From Hydrogenophaga sp. (lineage in GTDB: Bacteria; Pseudomonadota; Gammaproteobacteria; Burkholderiales; Burkholderiaceae_C): a stretch of 64,000 nt of DNA. The translations under genes were made by a program, and so were the position numbers. The stretch covers positions 1 through 64,000 of the forward strand of contig JAGKSX010000068.1 of NCBI GenBank assembly GCA_018993155.1, written 5' to 3'. Of the stretch, positions 8,657 to 18,205 are shown piece after piece. A model generated the notes under the pieces. That model saw only the letters and a program-made list of their open reading frames with translations, searched no databases and was not told the DNA's origin. Position 1 is the first letter of the stretch. Every line of letters begins with the position of its first letter.

Positions 8657-9238
8657 TCAACGGTAGGTCAGTTCAACGCGGCGGTTCTTGCTGAATGCCG
8701 CTTCGTCGAAACCGGTCTGAGCGGGCTTCTCTTCACCGAAGCTCACGGCCTCCATCTGGCTTTCGGGCACGCCCAGCAGCGACAGGGCGCGGCGAACGGC
8801 CTCGGCGCGCTTCTGACCCAGGGCCAGGTTGTACTCACGGCCGCCGCGCTCGTCGGTGTGGCCTTCGAGGTTCACGCGGCGCGTGCGGTTGGCGTTGAGG
8901 TAGCGCGCATTGGCTTCCAGCGTGGCGGCCGAGTCGGCCTTCACTTCGAAACTGTCGTAGTCGAAGTAGATCACGCGGCTCAGGGCGTTCGGCTGGGCCG
9001 AGTCCGCACCATTGACCGACACGCCCGAGACGCCACGCGGATCCACCGCGCCCGATTGGCCTCCCGCGCCACCGGCACCGGCGGCCGAACCCGTGCGGTC
9101 TTCCACCGGCACGTTGTCAAGCTTCACGCCGGAGCTGCAGGCTGCCAGGGCCGCCACCAGGGTGATGCCGGCGATCAGGCGCAGCCAACGGCCCGAGGTG
9201 TGAGGAAACGAGTTGGCGGAAGTGTTGTTGTTGGACAT
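8657..9238 (-). CDS. pal: Peptidoglycan-associated lipoprotein Pal
   Basis: The product is 193 residues. A signal with lipobox LAAC puts the lipidated cysteine at 34, and Ser at +2 predicts outer-membrane sorting. A glycine/alanine-rich linker follows, then an OmpA-like peptidoglycan-binding domain with the EGHTDERGGREYN core. An AAAGGAA ribosome site lies before the ATG. Pal anchors the outer membrane to the wall and binds TolB, encoded just upstream. Confidence 0.96.
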   Translation of the reverse strand: MSNNNTSANSFPHTSGRWLRLIAGITLVAALAACSSGVKLDNVPVEDRTGSAAGAGGAGGQSGAVDPRGVSGVSVNGADSAQPNALSRVIYFDYDSFEVKADSAATLEANARYLNANRTRRVNLEGHTDERGGREYNLALGQKRAEAVRRALSLLGVPESQMEAVSFGEEKPAQTGFDEAAFSKNRRVELTYR

Positions 9239-9316
9239 GGAAAATTCCTTTGGGAAATAGAAAAGAAGCTGGATGGACGATAGCGGACGCTGCTCAGACT
9301 TGCTGTGCGCTGCCGC

Positions 9317-10633
9317 TCATTTGAGGAAGGGGCCCCATTCGGGTTCGCGGATGTCGCCCTGGGCACCAGCCAGCCGGGTCTTGATGCGACCGTCGACGGT
9401 GGTGGTCATGAGCGCTTCCTGGCCCTTGTCGCGGGTGGCGTAGATGATCATGCGGCTGTTGGCCGCAAAGCTCGGGCTTTCGTCGCCACTGGATTCGCTC
9501 AAGGCAGTGACCGTGCCGCTGCCCAGGTCCATCACGTGCAGGCGGAAGGCGCCGTTGATGCGGGAGATGAAGGCAAGCCAGCGGCCGTCCGGACTGGGTG
9601 CGGGAGAGATGTTGTAGTTGCCGGTGAACGTAAGGCGCTGGGCGTTGCCGCCCTGCGCACCCATGCGGTAGACCTGGGGGGAGCCGCCCCGGTCGCTCAC
9701 GAAATAGATGCTCTTGCCATCGGGGCTGAACACGGGCTCGGTGTCGATGCTGGCCGACTGGCTCAGGCGCCGGGGTTCGCCGCCGTTGGCGTCCATGGTG
9801 TAGATCTGGGCGTTGCCCGAGATCGAGAGCGTGGCCACCACCGAGCGGCCGTCGGGCGACCAGGAGGGCGCGCTGTTGGAGCCCTTGAAGTTGGCCAGCA
9901 GGCGGCGCTTGCCGGTGGCGACGTCGTGCGCGTAGATCACCGGCTTGCGTGCCTCGAACGACACATAGGCCAGTTGGCCGCCGCCGGGCGCCCAGCTCGG
10001 CGAGATGATGGGCTCGGGGCTGGTGAGCGCGGCGCGTGCGTTCTCGCCGTCGGCATCGGCCACCCAGAGGTTGTAGCGCTGGCCGGCCTTGGTGACATAG
10101 GCGATGCGGGTGGAGAACACGCCCTTGACGCCGGTGATCTTCTCGAACACATGGTCGGCGATGCGGTGGGCTGCCAGGCGCAGGTCGGTGGCGCCCACGG
10201 GGTAGCTCAGGCCGCCGAGGTCCTGGCCACGCACCACATCCCAAAGGCGGAAGCGCACGTCGAAGCGGCCGTCGGCCAGGCGGGTGACGCTGCCGGTCAG
10301 CAGCGAATCCGAGCCGCGTTCGCGCCAGGGTCCGAGGTCGGGGCGCGAGGTTTCGTCCAGGCCACCGGACACCGGATCGACAAAACGGAACTGGCCGCTG
10401 CGCTCCAGGTCGGCGCGCACGATGGCGGCGATGTTTTCGCTGGCCACATCGTTGCCGCGGAATCCGACCACGGAAAACGGGAACTGCGTCAGGCCCACAC
10501 CCGCCACCTCTACCCGGAACTGGGCGTGAGCGGGCGACAGCGGCCACGTCAGCAGAGGTAAGGAGGAAACGAGCCCGAGAACGGATCGCCTGGGAAGGGG
10601 GGCCTGCATGTCGTGTCGAGTCAAATCCTGCAT
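9317..10633 (-). CDS. tolB: Tol-Pal system periplasmic protein TolB
   Basis: The product is 438 residues from the ATG at 10633, or 430 from the ATG at 10609. After the signal peptide come the TolB N-terminal domain (about 40-175) and a WD40-like beta-propeller with repeated SPDG motifs. TolB binds Pal and the TolA system at division sites. The signal has a twin arginine (PRRSVLGL) and ends at AHA-Q, so Tat export is possible. The frame stays open upstream for another 1.9 kb, but that is antisense to the msbA-like gene. The tolQ, tolR and tolA genes are not adjacent. Confidence 0.95.
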   Translation of the reverse strand: MQDLTRHDMQAPLPRRSVLGLVSSLPLLTWPLSPAHAQFRVEVAGVGLTQFPFSVVGFRGNDVASENIAAIVRADLERSGQFRFVDPVSGGLDETSRPDLGPWRERGSDSLLTGSVTRLADGRFDVRFRLWDVVRGQDLGGLSYPVGATDLRLAAHRIADHVFEKITGVKGVFSTRIAYVTKAGQRYNLWVADADGENARAALTSPEPIISPSWAPGGGQLAYVSFEARKPVIYAHDVATGKRRLLANFKGSNSAPSWSPDGRSVVATLSISGNAQIYTMDANGGEPRRLSQSASIDTEPVFSPDGKSIYFVSDRGGSPQVYRMGAQGGNAQRLTFTGNYNISPAPSPDGRWLAFISRINGAFRLHVMDLGSGTVTALSESSGDESPSFAANSRMIIYATRDKGQEALMTTTVDGRIKTRLAGAQGDIREPEWGPFLK

Positions 10634-10831
10634 CCTGTGTGTGTCGCCTGTGCCTTGGGTTGCGGCGCTGAGAATGCGTCGCAGCCAACCAACTGATAAT
10701 AACGGAGGGCACTGGGCCTTCCGTGACAAGATGTGTGCACGCCGCTGCCTGCCCGGCATGCATCCGCTGCTTGATTCCCGTGGCGCCACATTGTTCCGCC
10801 GATCTGCAAGATTTCCTGAAGCGACCTGCCC

Positions 10832-12634
10832 TTGACCGATACCGCCCAACCGCAAAAGCCCCTGGACGGCACCCTCACGCAGCGCCTGTTGCGCCTGTGG
10901 CCCTACTTCCGCTCGGCCAAGACCGGCATTGTCCTCGCAGCCGCGGCCACCCTGATCGGGGCGCTGACCGAGCCCCTGATCCCTGCCCTGCTCAAGACCT
11001 TGCTGGACCGCGGCTTCGCCCAGGGCAATGTCGAGCTGTGGATGGTGCCGGTGGCGCTGATGGGGCTGTTCGGCATCCGGGGCGTGGCCGGCTTCACCGC
11101 CCAGTACGCGCTGTCGTACACGGCCAGCCTGGGCCTGCTGAACCTGCGCCGCGCCATGTTCGTCAAGCTCAACGATGCCCAGATGACCCTGTTTGCCCGG
11201 CAAAACGCGAGCAAGCTCTCCAACACCCTGGTGTACGAGGTGCAGACCGGCTCGCAGCTGCTGGTGACGGCCTTCCTCACGCTCACCAAGGACAGCCTGG
11301 CCGTGGTGGCCCTCATGGGCTACCTGCTCTACCTGAACTGGAAACTCACGCTCATCGTGCTGATGGTGTTCCCGGGCCTGATCCTGATCATGCGGGTGCT
11401 CTCGCGCCGTTTCTACAAGCTGACCCGCGACAGCCAGCAGGCCACCGACGAACTGGCGTATGTGGTGGAAGAAAACGTGCTCGCCCACCGCATGGTGCGC
11501 CTGCACGGTGCCCAGGCGCGGCAGAGCCAGCGGTTCGACCGCCTGAGCGTGGCCTTGCGGCGCCTTGCGCTCAAGTCCACCATCTCCTCGGCCGCCATGA
11601 CCCCCCTGACCCAGCTGCTGGCGTCTGCCGCGCTGTCGGCCGTGATCGCGGTGGCGCTCTGGCAAAGCAGCACCAGCGGCGTGACGGTGGGCAACTTCGT
11701 GGCCTTCGTCACCGCGATGCTGATGCTGATCACCCCCATCCGGCACCTGGCCGAGATCGCCGCGCCCATCACGCGCGGGCTGGCCGCGCTTGAACGGGGC
11801 CTGGAACTCATCGAGCACACGCCCGAGCAGACCGGGGGCACGCACACCGCCGACCGGGTCTCGGGCTCGATTTCGCTGCGCGACGTCTGGGTGCGTTACC
11901 CCGCAAAAGACGGCGGCCCCGTCCGTGGGGACGACGACAGCCTGATCGCCCTTCGGGGCGTGTCGCTGGAGATCCGGCCCGGCGAGGTGGTGGCCTTCGT
12001 GGGCCCCTCGGGCTCGGGCAAGACCACGCTGGTGAACCTGCTGCCGCGCTTCGTCGAAATCGAGCGCGGCGAGGTGCTGCTCGACGGCGTGCCGCTCCCC
12101 GAATGGGAGCTGCGCAGCCTGCGCCGTCAGTACGCCATGGTGAGCCAGGACGTGGTGATGCTCAACGACACGCTGGCCGCCAACGTGGCGCTGGGGGCAG
12201 CGGACGATCAGATCGATGAAATGCGCGTGCGCGCGGCGCTCGTCTCGGCCAATCTCGGCGAGCTCATCCAGCGCCTGCCCCAGGGCATCCACAGCACCGT
12301 GGGCCACAACGCGGCCGAGCTCTCGGGCGGCCAGCGCCAGCGCCTGGCGATCGCCCGCGCGATCTACAAGGACGCGCCCGTGCTGATCCTGGACGAGGCC
12401 ACCTCGGCGCTGGACAACGAGTCGGAACGGCTGGTGCAGGACGCCCTGGCCCGCCTCATGAAGGGCCGCACCACCCTGGTGATCGCGCACCGCCTCTCCA
12501 CCATCGAGCACGCGGACCGCGTGGTCGTGCTGGCCGACGGTCGCATCCGGGAACAGGGCTCGCACCGCGAGCTGCTGCAGGCCGACGGGCTGTACGCGCG
12601 CCTGCACGCGCAGAGCTTCCGCCCCGAGGCCTGA
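10832..12634 (+). CDS. msbA: MsbA-like lipid A export ABC transporter (permease/ATP-binding)
   Basis: The 600-residue half-transporter has an N-terminal six-helix domain (about 25-330) and an ATP-binding domain. Walker A GPSGSGKTT is near 391, signature LSGGQRQR near 497 and Walker B LILDEATSALD near 516. It most resembles MsbA, which flips lipid A-core across the inner membrane. The start is a TTG at 10832, since no ATG fits without cutting into the first helix region. It is divergent from tolB across about 200 bases. Similar half-transporters of other lipids cannot be excluded. Confidence 0.85.
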   Translation: MTDTAQPQKPLDGTLTQRLLRLWPYFRSAKTGIVLAAAATLIGALTEPLIPALLKTLLDRGFAQGNVELWMVPVALMGLFGIRGVAGFTAQYALSYTASLGLLNLRRAMFVKLNDAQMTLFARQNASKLSNTLVYEVQTGSQLLVTAFLTLTKDSLAVVALMGYLLYLNWKLTLIVLMVFPGLILIMRVLSRRFYKLTRDSQQATDELAYVVEENVLAHRMVRLHGAQARQSQRFDRLSVALRRLALKSTISSAAMTPLTQLLASAALSAVIAVALWQSSTSGVTVGNFVAFVTAMLMLITPIRHLAEIAAPITRGLAALERGLELIEHTPEQTGGTHTADRVSGSISLRDVWVRYPAKDGGPVRGDDDSLIALRGVSLEIRPGEVVAFVGPSGSGKTTLVNLLPRFVEIERGEVLLDGVPLPEWELRSLRRQYAMVSQDVVMLNDTLAANVALGAADDQIDEMRVRAALVSANLGELIQRLPQGIHSTVGHNAAELSGGQRQRLAIARAIYKDAPVLILDEATSALDNESERLVQDALARLMKGRTTLVIAHRLSTIEHADRVVVLADGRIREQGSHRELLQADGLYARLHAQSFRPEA

Positions 12635-12644
12635 GCCCCCGGGC

Positions 12645-14207
12645 TCAGAGCAGAACGATGTCGTACTGCTCCTGCGTCATCGAGCTTTCGCTCTGCAGGG
12701 AGATCGGCTTGCCGATGAAGTCCGACAGGCCTGCCAGGTGGGCACGCTCCTCATCCAGGAACAGCTCGATCACCTTGGGCGAGCCCACCACCCGGAATTC
12801 GCGCGGGTTGAAGGCACGCGCCTCGCGCAGGATCTCGCGCAGGATGTCGTAGCAGACGCTGCGCGCCGTCTTCACCGCGCCGCGCCCGCTGCAGGCCTCG
12901 CAGGACTCGCTCAACATGTGGGCCAGGGATTCGCGCGTGCGCTTGCGCGTCATCTCCACCAGGCCGAGCTGAGAAAAGCCCCCTGTCATGGTCTTCACCC
13001 GGTCGCGAGCGAGTTGCTTGCGGAACTCGGTGAGCACCGCCTCGCGGTGGTCGTCGCGCACCATGTCGATGAAATCCACGATGACGATGCCGCCCAGGTT
13101 GCGCAGGCGCAGCTGGCGCGCGATGGCCTGGGCCGCTTCCAGGTTGGTGCGGAACACGGTGTCGTCGAAATTGCGCGCGCCCACGAAACCGCCGGTGTTC
13201 ACGTCCACCGTGGTCAGGGCCTCGGTCTGGTCGATCACCAGGTAGCCGCCCGACTTCAGGTCCACCCGGCGGCTGAGCGCGCGGGCGATGTCCTCGTCGA
13301 TGCTGAACAGGTCGAAGATCGGGCGCTCGCCGCTGTAGTGCTGCAGCTTGCCGACGGTGTCAGGCATGAACTCGGCGGCGAAGCCCACCAGCAGGCCGTG
13401 CTGCTCGCGCGAATCGATGCGGATCGATTGCGTGTCGGCGCCCACCAGGTCGCGCAGCACGCGCTGCATCAGGTTCAGGTCTTCGTGCAGCAAGGTGGCC
13501 GGGGGCTGGCGCGTGGCGGCTTCCTTGATGCGCAGCCAAGTCTTGCGCAGGTAGGCGGTGTCGTCCACCAGCTCCTCGTCGGTGGCGTCCTCGGCGTTGG
13601 TGCGCAGGATGAAGCCACCCGCCGGGCTGCCGTCGGCGGTGGCGGTCAGCCGCACGAGCCGCTGGCGCAAGGCCTCGCGCTGGGCGGGCGGGATCTTCTG
13701 CGACACACCGATGTGGTTGTCCTGCGGCAGGAACACCAGCAGGCGGCCGGCGATGCTGATCTGGGCCGTGAGGCGCGCGCCCTTGGTGCCGATCGGGTCC
13801 TTGAGCACCTGCACCATCAGGGCCTGGCCCTCGAAGATCTGGCGCTCGATGGGCAGCACGGGATTGGGCGCGAGCAGCTTGGCGCCGGCATTCACCGGGA
13901 CGCCGGCTGCTGCCGGATCCACCTCGTTGGCCGACGGCGTCAGAGGTCGTTCGCGCGGCGCGGCGTGTTTGGCCGCGATGTTGGGCATCAGATCGGCCAC
14001 ATGGAGAAAGGCCGCCCGGTCCAGGCCGATGTCGATGAAGGCCGACTGCATGCCGGGCAGCACGCGCGACACCTTGCCCAGGTAGATGTTGCCCACGAGG
14101 CCTCGTTCCAGGGTGCGCTCGAGGTGCACCTCCTGCACGGCCCCCTGCTCCACCACGGCCACGCGCGTCTCCTGGGGAGACCAATTGATCAGAATGTCCT
14201 GGCTCAT
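12645..14207 (-). CDS. rng: Ribonuclease G
   Basis: This 520-residue RNase E/G family endonuclease matures 16S rRNA and cuts mRNA. An S1-like domain at the N-terminus (GNIYLGKV, FIDIG) carries an insertion of roughly 40 Pro/Ala-rich residues (about 78-118) absent from shorter RNase G proteins. The catalytic part has VDVNTG and VDFIDM with the metal-binding aspartates, and a CEACSGRG zinc-link motif follows. A GAGAAGGG ribosome site precedes the ATG. It is convergent with msbA, with ten bases between them, and ends the long minus-strand gene run. Confidence 0.95.
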   Translation of the reverse strand: MSQDILINWSPQETRVAVVEQGAVQEVHLERTLERGLVGNIYLGKVSRVLPGMQSAFIDIGLDRAAFLHVADLMPNIAAKHAAPRERPLTPSANEVDPAAAGVPVNAGAKLLAPNPVLPIERQIFEGQALMVQVLKDPIGTKGARLTAQISIAGRLLVFLPQDNHIGVSQKIPPAQREALRQRLVRLTATADGSPAGGFILRTNAEDATDEELVDDTAYLRKTWLRIKEAATRQPPATLLHEDLNLMQRVLRDLVGADTQSIRIDSREQHGLLVGFAAEFMPDTVGKLQHYSGERPIFDLFSIDEDIARALSRRVDLKSGGYLVIDQTEALTTVDVNTGGFVGARNFDDTVFRTNLEAAQAIARQLRLRNLGGIVIVDFIDMVRDDHREAVLTEFRKQLARDRVKTMTGGFSQLGLVEMTRKRTRESLAHMLSESCEACSGRGAVKTARSVCYDILREILREARAFNPREFRVVGSPKVIELFLDEERAHLAGLSDFIGKPISLQSESSMTQEQYDIVLL

Positions 14208-14235
14208 GAAGCCCTTCTCCGTGGCGTTTGGTGTC

Positions 14236-14853
14236 TCAGATCAACCGCACGCCCGCGGCGTGCAGCACCTGCGCCGTCTCGTGCGCAGGCAAGCCCATGA
14301 TGCCCGAATAACTGCCGCTGATGTGGCTGACCCACAAACCCGCGCGCCCCTGGATGCCATAGGCGCCGGCCTTGCCCATGGGCTCGCCGGTGGCCACGTA
14401 GCGGCGGATCTGTGCGGCGCTCAGCGGTTCGAACGTGACGCGGGACGTGCACAAGGCCAGCCAGGTGCGATCGCCCCGGGCACCCGGTTTGCCCACGGCG
14501 ACCGCCGTCAGAACCCGGTGTTGCCGGCCCGCCAGATCGGCCAGCATGCGGGCGGCCTCGGCTTCATCGGCGGGCTTGCCAAGGATGCGGCGGCCCAGCG
14601 CCACGGTGGTGTCCGCGCACAGCACGGGGGCACTCGGCAGGCGGCGGCGCTTCAAACGCGCCAGCGAGGCTTCCAGCTTGAGCGCGGTAACCCGTCGCAC
14701 GTAGGTCGTGGGCGCCTCACCCGGCAGCACCGCCTCCAGCGACTCCACATCCTCCTCGGCATCGGGCAACAGCAGTTCGCAGCGCACCCCCCACTGCTCC
14801 AGCAGCTGCCGACGGCGCGGGCTCTGGGAAGCCAGGTAGATGAAATCGGTCAT
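14236..14853 (-). CDS. maf: Maf-like nucleotide pyrophosphatase
   Basis: The product is 205 residues with the Maf N-terminal signature [12 protein letters not shown], the CADTTV block and the [14 protein letters not shown] segment. Maf/YhdE proteins hydrolyse non-canonical or modified nucleoside triphosphates (dTTP/UTP type) as housecleaning enzymes. The ATG overlaps the rlmH stop by four bases. Confidence 0.92.
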   Translation of the reverse strand: MTDFIYLASQSPRRRQLLEQWGVRCELLLPDAEEDVESLEAVLPGEAPTTYVRRVTALKLEASLARLKRRRLPSAPVLCADTTVALGRRILGKPADEAEAARMLADLAGRQHRVLTAVAVGKPGARGDRTWLALCTSRVTFEPLSAAQIRRYVATGEPMGKAGAYGIQGRAGLWVSHISGSYSGIMGLPAHETAQVLHAAGVRLI

Positions 14854-15317
14854 TCGCGGTGATAAGGATGGTTGGCGTTGACCGACCAGGCGCGGTACAG
14901 CTGCTCGATCAGCAGCACCCGCACCATGGCGTGCGGCAGGGTCAGGTCGGACAGGCGGATGCGCTGGTGGGCCGCGGCGCGGAAGGCCGGCTCCAGGCCG
15001 TCGGGCCCACCGATCACCAGGGCAACGTCATCGCCCTCCAGCTGCCACTGCTGCAGTTGCTGCGCCAGGGCCTTGGTGGTAAGCGTGGTACCGCGTTCAT
15101 CGAGCGCGACCACGCGGCTGCCACGGGGAATGGCGGCCTCGATGCGCTCGCGCTCCGCGGCGAGCAGCGTCTCCAGGGTCTTGGAGCCGCGGGGCTCGGT
15201 CTTCACGGACTTGAGCTCCACCCGCAGCTCGGGCGGGAAGCGCTTGGCGTAATCGTCGTAGGCGGTCTGGGCCCAGTCAGGCACCCGCTGCCCGACCGCG
15301 ACGATCAGCAGCCTCAT
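14850..15317 (-). CDS. rlmH: 23S rRNA (pseudouridine-1915 N3) methyltransferase RlmH
   Basis: The 155-residue length is exactly that of the family. The SPOUT knot residues are visible: VIGGPDG in the SAM loop and [22 protein letters not shown] at the C-terminus, ending HPYHRE. RlmH methylates m3-pseudouridine 1915 of 23S rRNA on assembled ribosomes. It overlaps both rsfS upstream and maf downstream by four bases. Pairing with rsfS is a widely conserved arrangement. Confidence 0.96.
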   Translation of the reverse strand: MRLLIVAVGQRVPDWAQTAYDDYAKRFPPELRVELKSVKTEPRGSKTLETLLAAERERIEAAIPRGSRVVALDERGTTLTTKALAQQLQQWQLEGDDVALVIGGPDGLEPAFRAAAHQRIRLSDLTLPHAMVRVLLIEQLYRAWSVNANHPYHRE

Positions 15318-16003
15318 GCCTTCTTCTTGGCGGCCGGTTGGCTGGTTTTCCTGGCCGCGGGTTTGGCCACCGACTTGGCGGCGGGCTTGGCGGTCTTCTT
15401 GGCCACGGGTTTGCCGACCACCACCTTGGGCAGGGGCGCCTTCTTGGCGGCGGTGGCGCCGCGCTTGGGTGCGGCGGCCTTGCTGGTGCTGGCCGGGCTC
15501 TTCTTCGCGGGCGCGGGCGGCGCGGCTTTGGCGGCCGCCTTGCGCACCACCTTCTTGGCAGAAACGGGGGCGGCCTCAGGCGCCTTGGCAGCCCTCTTCT
15601 TGGCGGCGGGCTTGGCCGGCGCGGCCGGCTTTTCGGTGCCGTGCTTGAGGCGCACGGGCTTGGCGCCCCAGATTTCTTCCAGGCGGTAGTACTGGCGGAT
15701 CACGGGCTGCATCACGTGCGCCACGGCGGCGCCGCAGTCCACGATGATCCATTCGCCGTTGTCTTCACCCTCGATGCGCGGCTTGTCGAAGCCCGCTTCA
15801 CGCACGGCATCGCGCACGCTGGCGGCGAGTGCCTTGGTCTGGCGGTTGGACGTGCCGCTGGCCACGATGACCCGCTCGAACAGGGGGGAGAGGTACTCGG
15901 TGTTGAAAACCACGATGTCCTGACCCTTGACGTCCTCGAGCCCATCGACGATGGCCCTCTGGAGTCGCTGGATGTCTTTCTTGGCTGTGGTTTCGCTGGT
16001 CAT
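15314..16003 (-). CDS. rsfS: Ribosome silencing factor RsfS with a long Lys/Ala/Pro-rich tail
   Basis: The first 115 or so residues are Rsf[37 protein letters not shown] and AHVMQP. RsfS binds L14 on the 50S subunit and blocks subunit joining in starvation. The remaining 110 or so residues form a low-complexity basic tail rich in PAAKK-type repeats, like histone-H1-type C-termini. The family is normally about 105-130 residues, so the protein (229) is about twice usual length. The ATG at 16003 overlaps the nadD stop as ATGA. The longer open frame upstream is a nadD shadow. Confidence 0.93.
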   Translation of the reverse strand: MTSETTAKKDIQRLQRAIVDGLEDVKGQDIVVFNTEYLSPLFERVIVASGTSNRQTKALAASVRDAVREAGFDKPRIEGEDNGEWIIVDCGAAVAHVMQPVIRQYYRLEEIWGAKPVRLKHGTEKPAAPAKPAAKKRAAKAPEAAPVSAKKVVRKAAAKAAPPAPAKKSPASTSKAAAPKRGATAAKKAPLPKVVVGKPVAKKTAKPAAKSVAKPAARKTSQPAAKKKA

Positions 16004-16644
16004 GTAGGAGGCTGGTAGAGGTGGTGTTGTGAAATATAGCGTGCGACGGGCTCGGGCACCAGAACATCCAGCGCGCCGGTGCTCTGCGCGGGTTGGCCCA
16101 CGCGGGCGCGCACGGCCGTCGCGCTGATGTTCTTCAGGGGCATGTTGAGCAGCTCGAAGGGAAGATCGACGCTGGAGAGATCGGTTTCGATGGCCTGGTC
16201 GAGAGGGAGATCGGCACCGATATTGGTGGCCCGGTTGGCCACGGCCAGCGTGGCCAGGTCGAGCACCTCCTGCCAGCGCACCCAGTTCTTGAACGCCAGC
16301 AACTGGTCGGCGCCGAGGATCAGGAACAGCTGGGCCTGCGGGTACTCGCGCTTGAGTTCGCGCAAGGTGTCGGCGGTGTAGCTCGGGCCTTCGCGGTGGA
16401 TTTCGCGCTGGTCCAGCTGCACGTGCGGCAGATCGCCAAAGGCAAGTTCGCACATGGCCACGCGGTCATCGGCGGGCGACAGCACGCGCGACTTGTGCCA
16501 GGCATGGCCCGTGGGCAGGATGTGCAGCGCATCGAGGCCAAGTTGCTTGAGCGCGGTTTCGGCCAGCGCGCGGTGCGCCCAATGCGGGGGGTCGAACGCC
16601 CCACCGAACATGCCCACGCGCCGGGGTGGCGAGGTAGAGGCCAT
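16000..16644 (-). CDS. nadD: Nicotinate-nucleotide adenylyltransferase
   Basis: The product is 214 residues with the nucleotidyltransferase loop GGAFDPPHWAH (a GxFxPxHxGH variant), the LILGADQL block and ISATAVRAR at the C-terminus (the ISSTxIR position). NadD joins ATP and nicotinate mononucleotide to deamido-NAD in NAD synthesis. It touches hemF by one base (TGATG) and overlaps rsfS by four. Confidence 0.94.
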   Translation of the reverse strand: MASTSPPRRVGMFGGAFDPPHWAHRALAETALKQLGLDALHILPTGHAWHKSRVLSPADDRVAMCELAFGDLPHVQLDQREIHREGPSYTADTLRELKREYPQAQLFLILGADQLLAFKNWVRWQEVLDLATLAVANRATNIGADLPLDQAIETDLSSVDLPFELLNMPLKNISATAVRARVGQPAQSTGALDVLVPEPVARYISQHHLYQPPT

Positions 16645-17567
16645 CAGATCCAGTCCTTGCGCACCAGAAACTCCTTGTACAGCCGGTCTTCCGGCGTGCC
16701 TTTTTTCGTCTTGCGGTTGTAGGCCCAGCTCACCAGCGGCGGCATGGACAGCAGGATCGACTCGGCCCGTCCGCCGGACTGCAGCCCGAAATGCGTGCCT
16801 CGATCCCAGACGAGGTTGAACTCCACGTAGCGGCCGCGCCGGTACAGCTGGAAGCTGCGCTCGCGCTCGCCGTAGGGCGTGTTCTTGCGGCGGTCGACGA
16901 TGGGCAGGTAGGCGTCCAGGAAGGCGTCACCCACCGAACTAATCATGGCGAAGCTGCCATCGAAGCCCAACTCGGAGAAATCGTCGAAGAACACCCCACC
17001 GATGCCGCGCTGCTCATCGCGGTGCTTGAGATGGAAATACTCGTCGCACCAGGTCTTGAAGCGCGGGTACTTGTCCACACCGAAGGGATCGAGCGCGTTC
17101 TTCGCCGAGCGGTGGAAATGCACCGCGTCCTCTTCAAAACCGTAGTACGGCGTCAGGTCCATGCCGCCGCCGAACCAGCACACGGGCTCGCCCCCCTCGG
17201 GCGTGGCGGCGATCATGCGCACGTTCATGTGCACCGTGGGCACATAGGGATTGCGCGGGTGGAACACCAGCGAAACACCCATGGCCTCGAAGGGCGCACC
17301 GCTCAGCTCGGGTCGGTGCTGCGTGGCCGAAGGCGGCAGGCGGGGCCCGGTGACGTGGGAAAAACCGCAACCGGCGCGCTCGAAGACGGCACCGTCCTCG
17401 AGTATCTGCGTGACCCCACTGCCCTGCAGCGGCTCGCCGGCCGGCTTGGTCCAGCGGTCCACCACGAAGCTGCCCCCATCGACCAGCGCCACGGTGGAGA
17501 CGATGCGGTCCTGCAGATCGGTGAGGTACTCACGCACAAAGGACGTGGGGGTCTGTTGCATGCTCAT
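16644..17567 (-). CDS. hemF: Oxygen-dependent coproporphyrinogen III oxidase
   Basis: The product is 307 residues, usual for HemF. Family blocks are present: [28 protein letters not shown] and [14 protein letters not shown]. HemF performs oxidative decarboxylation of coproporphyrinogen III in haem synthesis. The ATG at 17567 (MSMQQT) overlaps the stop of the acyltransferase gene by four bases. The frame continues open upstream only as antisense sequence. Confidence 0.96.
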   Translation of the reverse strand: MSMQQTPTSFVREYLTDLQDRIVSTVALVDGGSFVVDRWTKPAGEPLQGSGVTQILEDGAVFERAGCGFSHVTGPRLPPSATQHRPELSGAPFEAMGVSLVFHPRNPYVPTVHMNVRMIAATPEGGEPVCWFGGGMDLTPYYGFEEDAVHFHRSAKNALDPFGVDKYPRFKTWCDEYFHLKHRDEQRGIGGVFFDDFSELGFDGSFAMISSVGDAFLDAYLPIVDRRKNTPYGERERSFQLYRRGRYVEFNLVWDRGTHFGLQSGGRAESILLSMPPLVSWAYNRKTKKGTPEDRLYKEFLVRKDWI

Positions 17568-18205
17568 GCCGGATCGACGGAAAGGGGCCTGGACAAAGGT
17601 TGCACGGGGCTGGCGAGTTCGGGATGCAGGCCGCGCACGCTCTCGTACGACGCGGCCATGCGGGCGTAGTCCGCCGCCTCGTCGCCGCTCAGGCGGATGA
17701 AGTCGGTGACGTTCACCTGCTTGCGACTGTAATCGAGCTGGATGAGGGCCACAGGCACGTCCGCACCCAGCGCCACCTGGTAGAAGCCGCTGCGCCATCC
17801 TGGCGCGCGCCGGCGTGTGCCTTCGGGCGAGAGCGCCAGCCACAGCAGGCGCCCCTCCTGCCGATGCCGGGTCATCACGGCCACCATCTCCCCCACCACG
17901 CCGCGAGGCGACTGGCGATCGAGTGGGATGCCGCCCAGCCACCGCATCCAGGCGCCCAGCACCGGCACGCGGAACAGCGTGTCCTTGCCCCAGAAGCGCG
18001 CCGGCACGCCAATGGCCCACTTGGCCAGCAGCATCACGATGAAGTCCCAGTTGCTGGTGTGGGGATAGACGATGGCCACGCCCTGCAGGCGAGGAAAACC
18101 ATCAAAGCGCAACTGCCAGCCCAGGCGGGACAGCAGCCAGCGCGACAGCGAAGAACCACGGAACCGGACCGCGTGTGGCCCGGGGTAGTCGGCGGAGGGG
18201 TTCAA
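17564..18205 (-). CDS. PlsC-family lysophospholipid acyltransferase
   Basis: This 213-residue membrane-associated protein has the acyltransferase H(x4)D motif as HTSNWD (about 53-58) and an EGTRRR box (motif III). Family members acylate lysophosphatidate or related lipids. The start is probably the TTG at 18205, overlapping the purD stop as TTGA. No ATG lies before the first conserved block. Position between purD and hemF is typical for this lineage. Substrate is not deducible. Confidence 0.85.
   Translation of the reverse strand: MNPSADYPGPHAVRFRGSSLSRWLLSRLGWQLRFDGFPRLQGVAIVYPHTSNWDFIVMLLAKWAIGVPARFWGKDTLFRVPVLGAWMRWLGGIPLDRQSPRGVVGEMVAVMTRHRQEGRLLWLALSPEGTRRRAPGWRSGFYQVALGADVPVALIQLDYSRKQVNVTDFIRLSGDEAADYARMAASYESVRGLHPELASPVQPLSRPLSVDPA

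Noticed and set aside
10634-12607. Open minus-strand frame extending tolB upstream to about 1,096 residues
   Set aside because: It is antisense to a complete MsbA-like transporter. The translation shows the Gly/His/Gln-rich composition typical of shadow frames in G/C-rich DNA. A normal TolB signal peptide starts at 10633.
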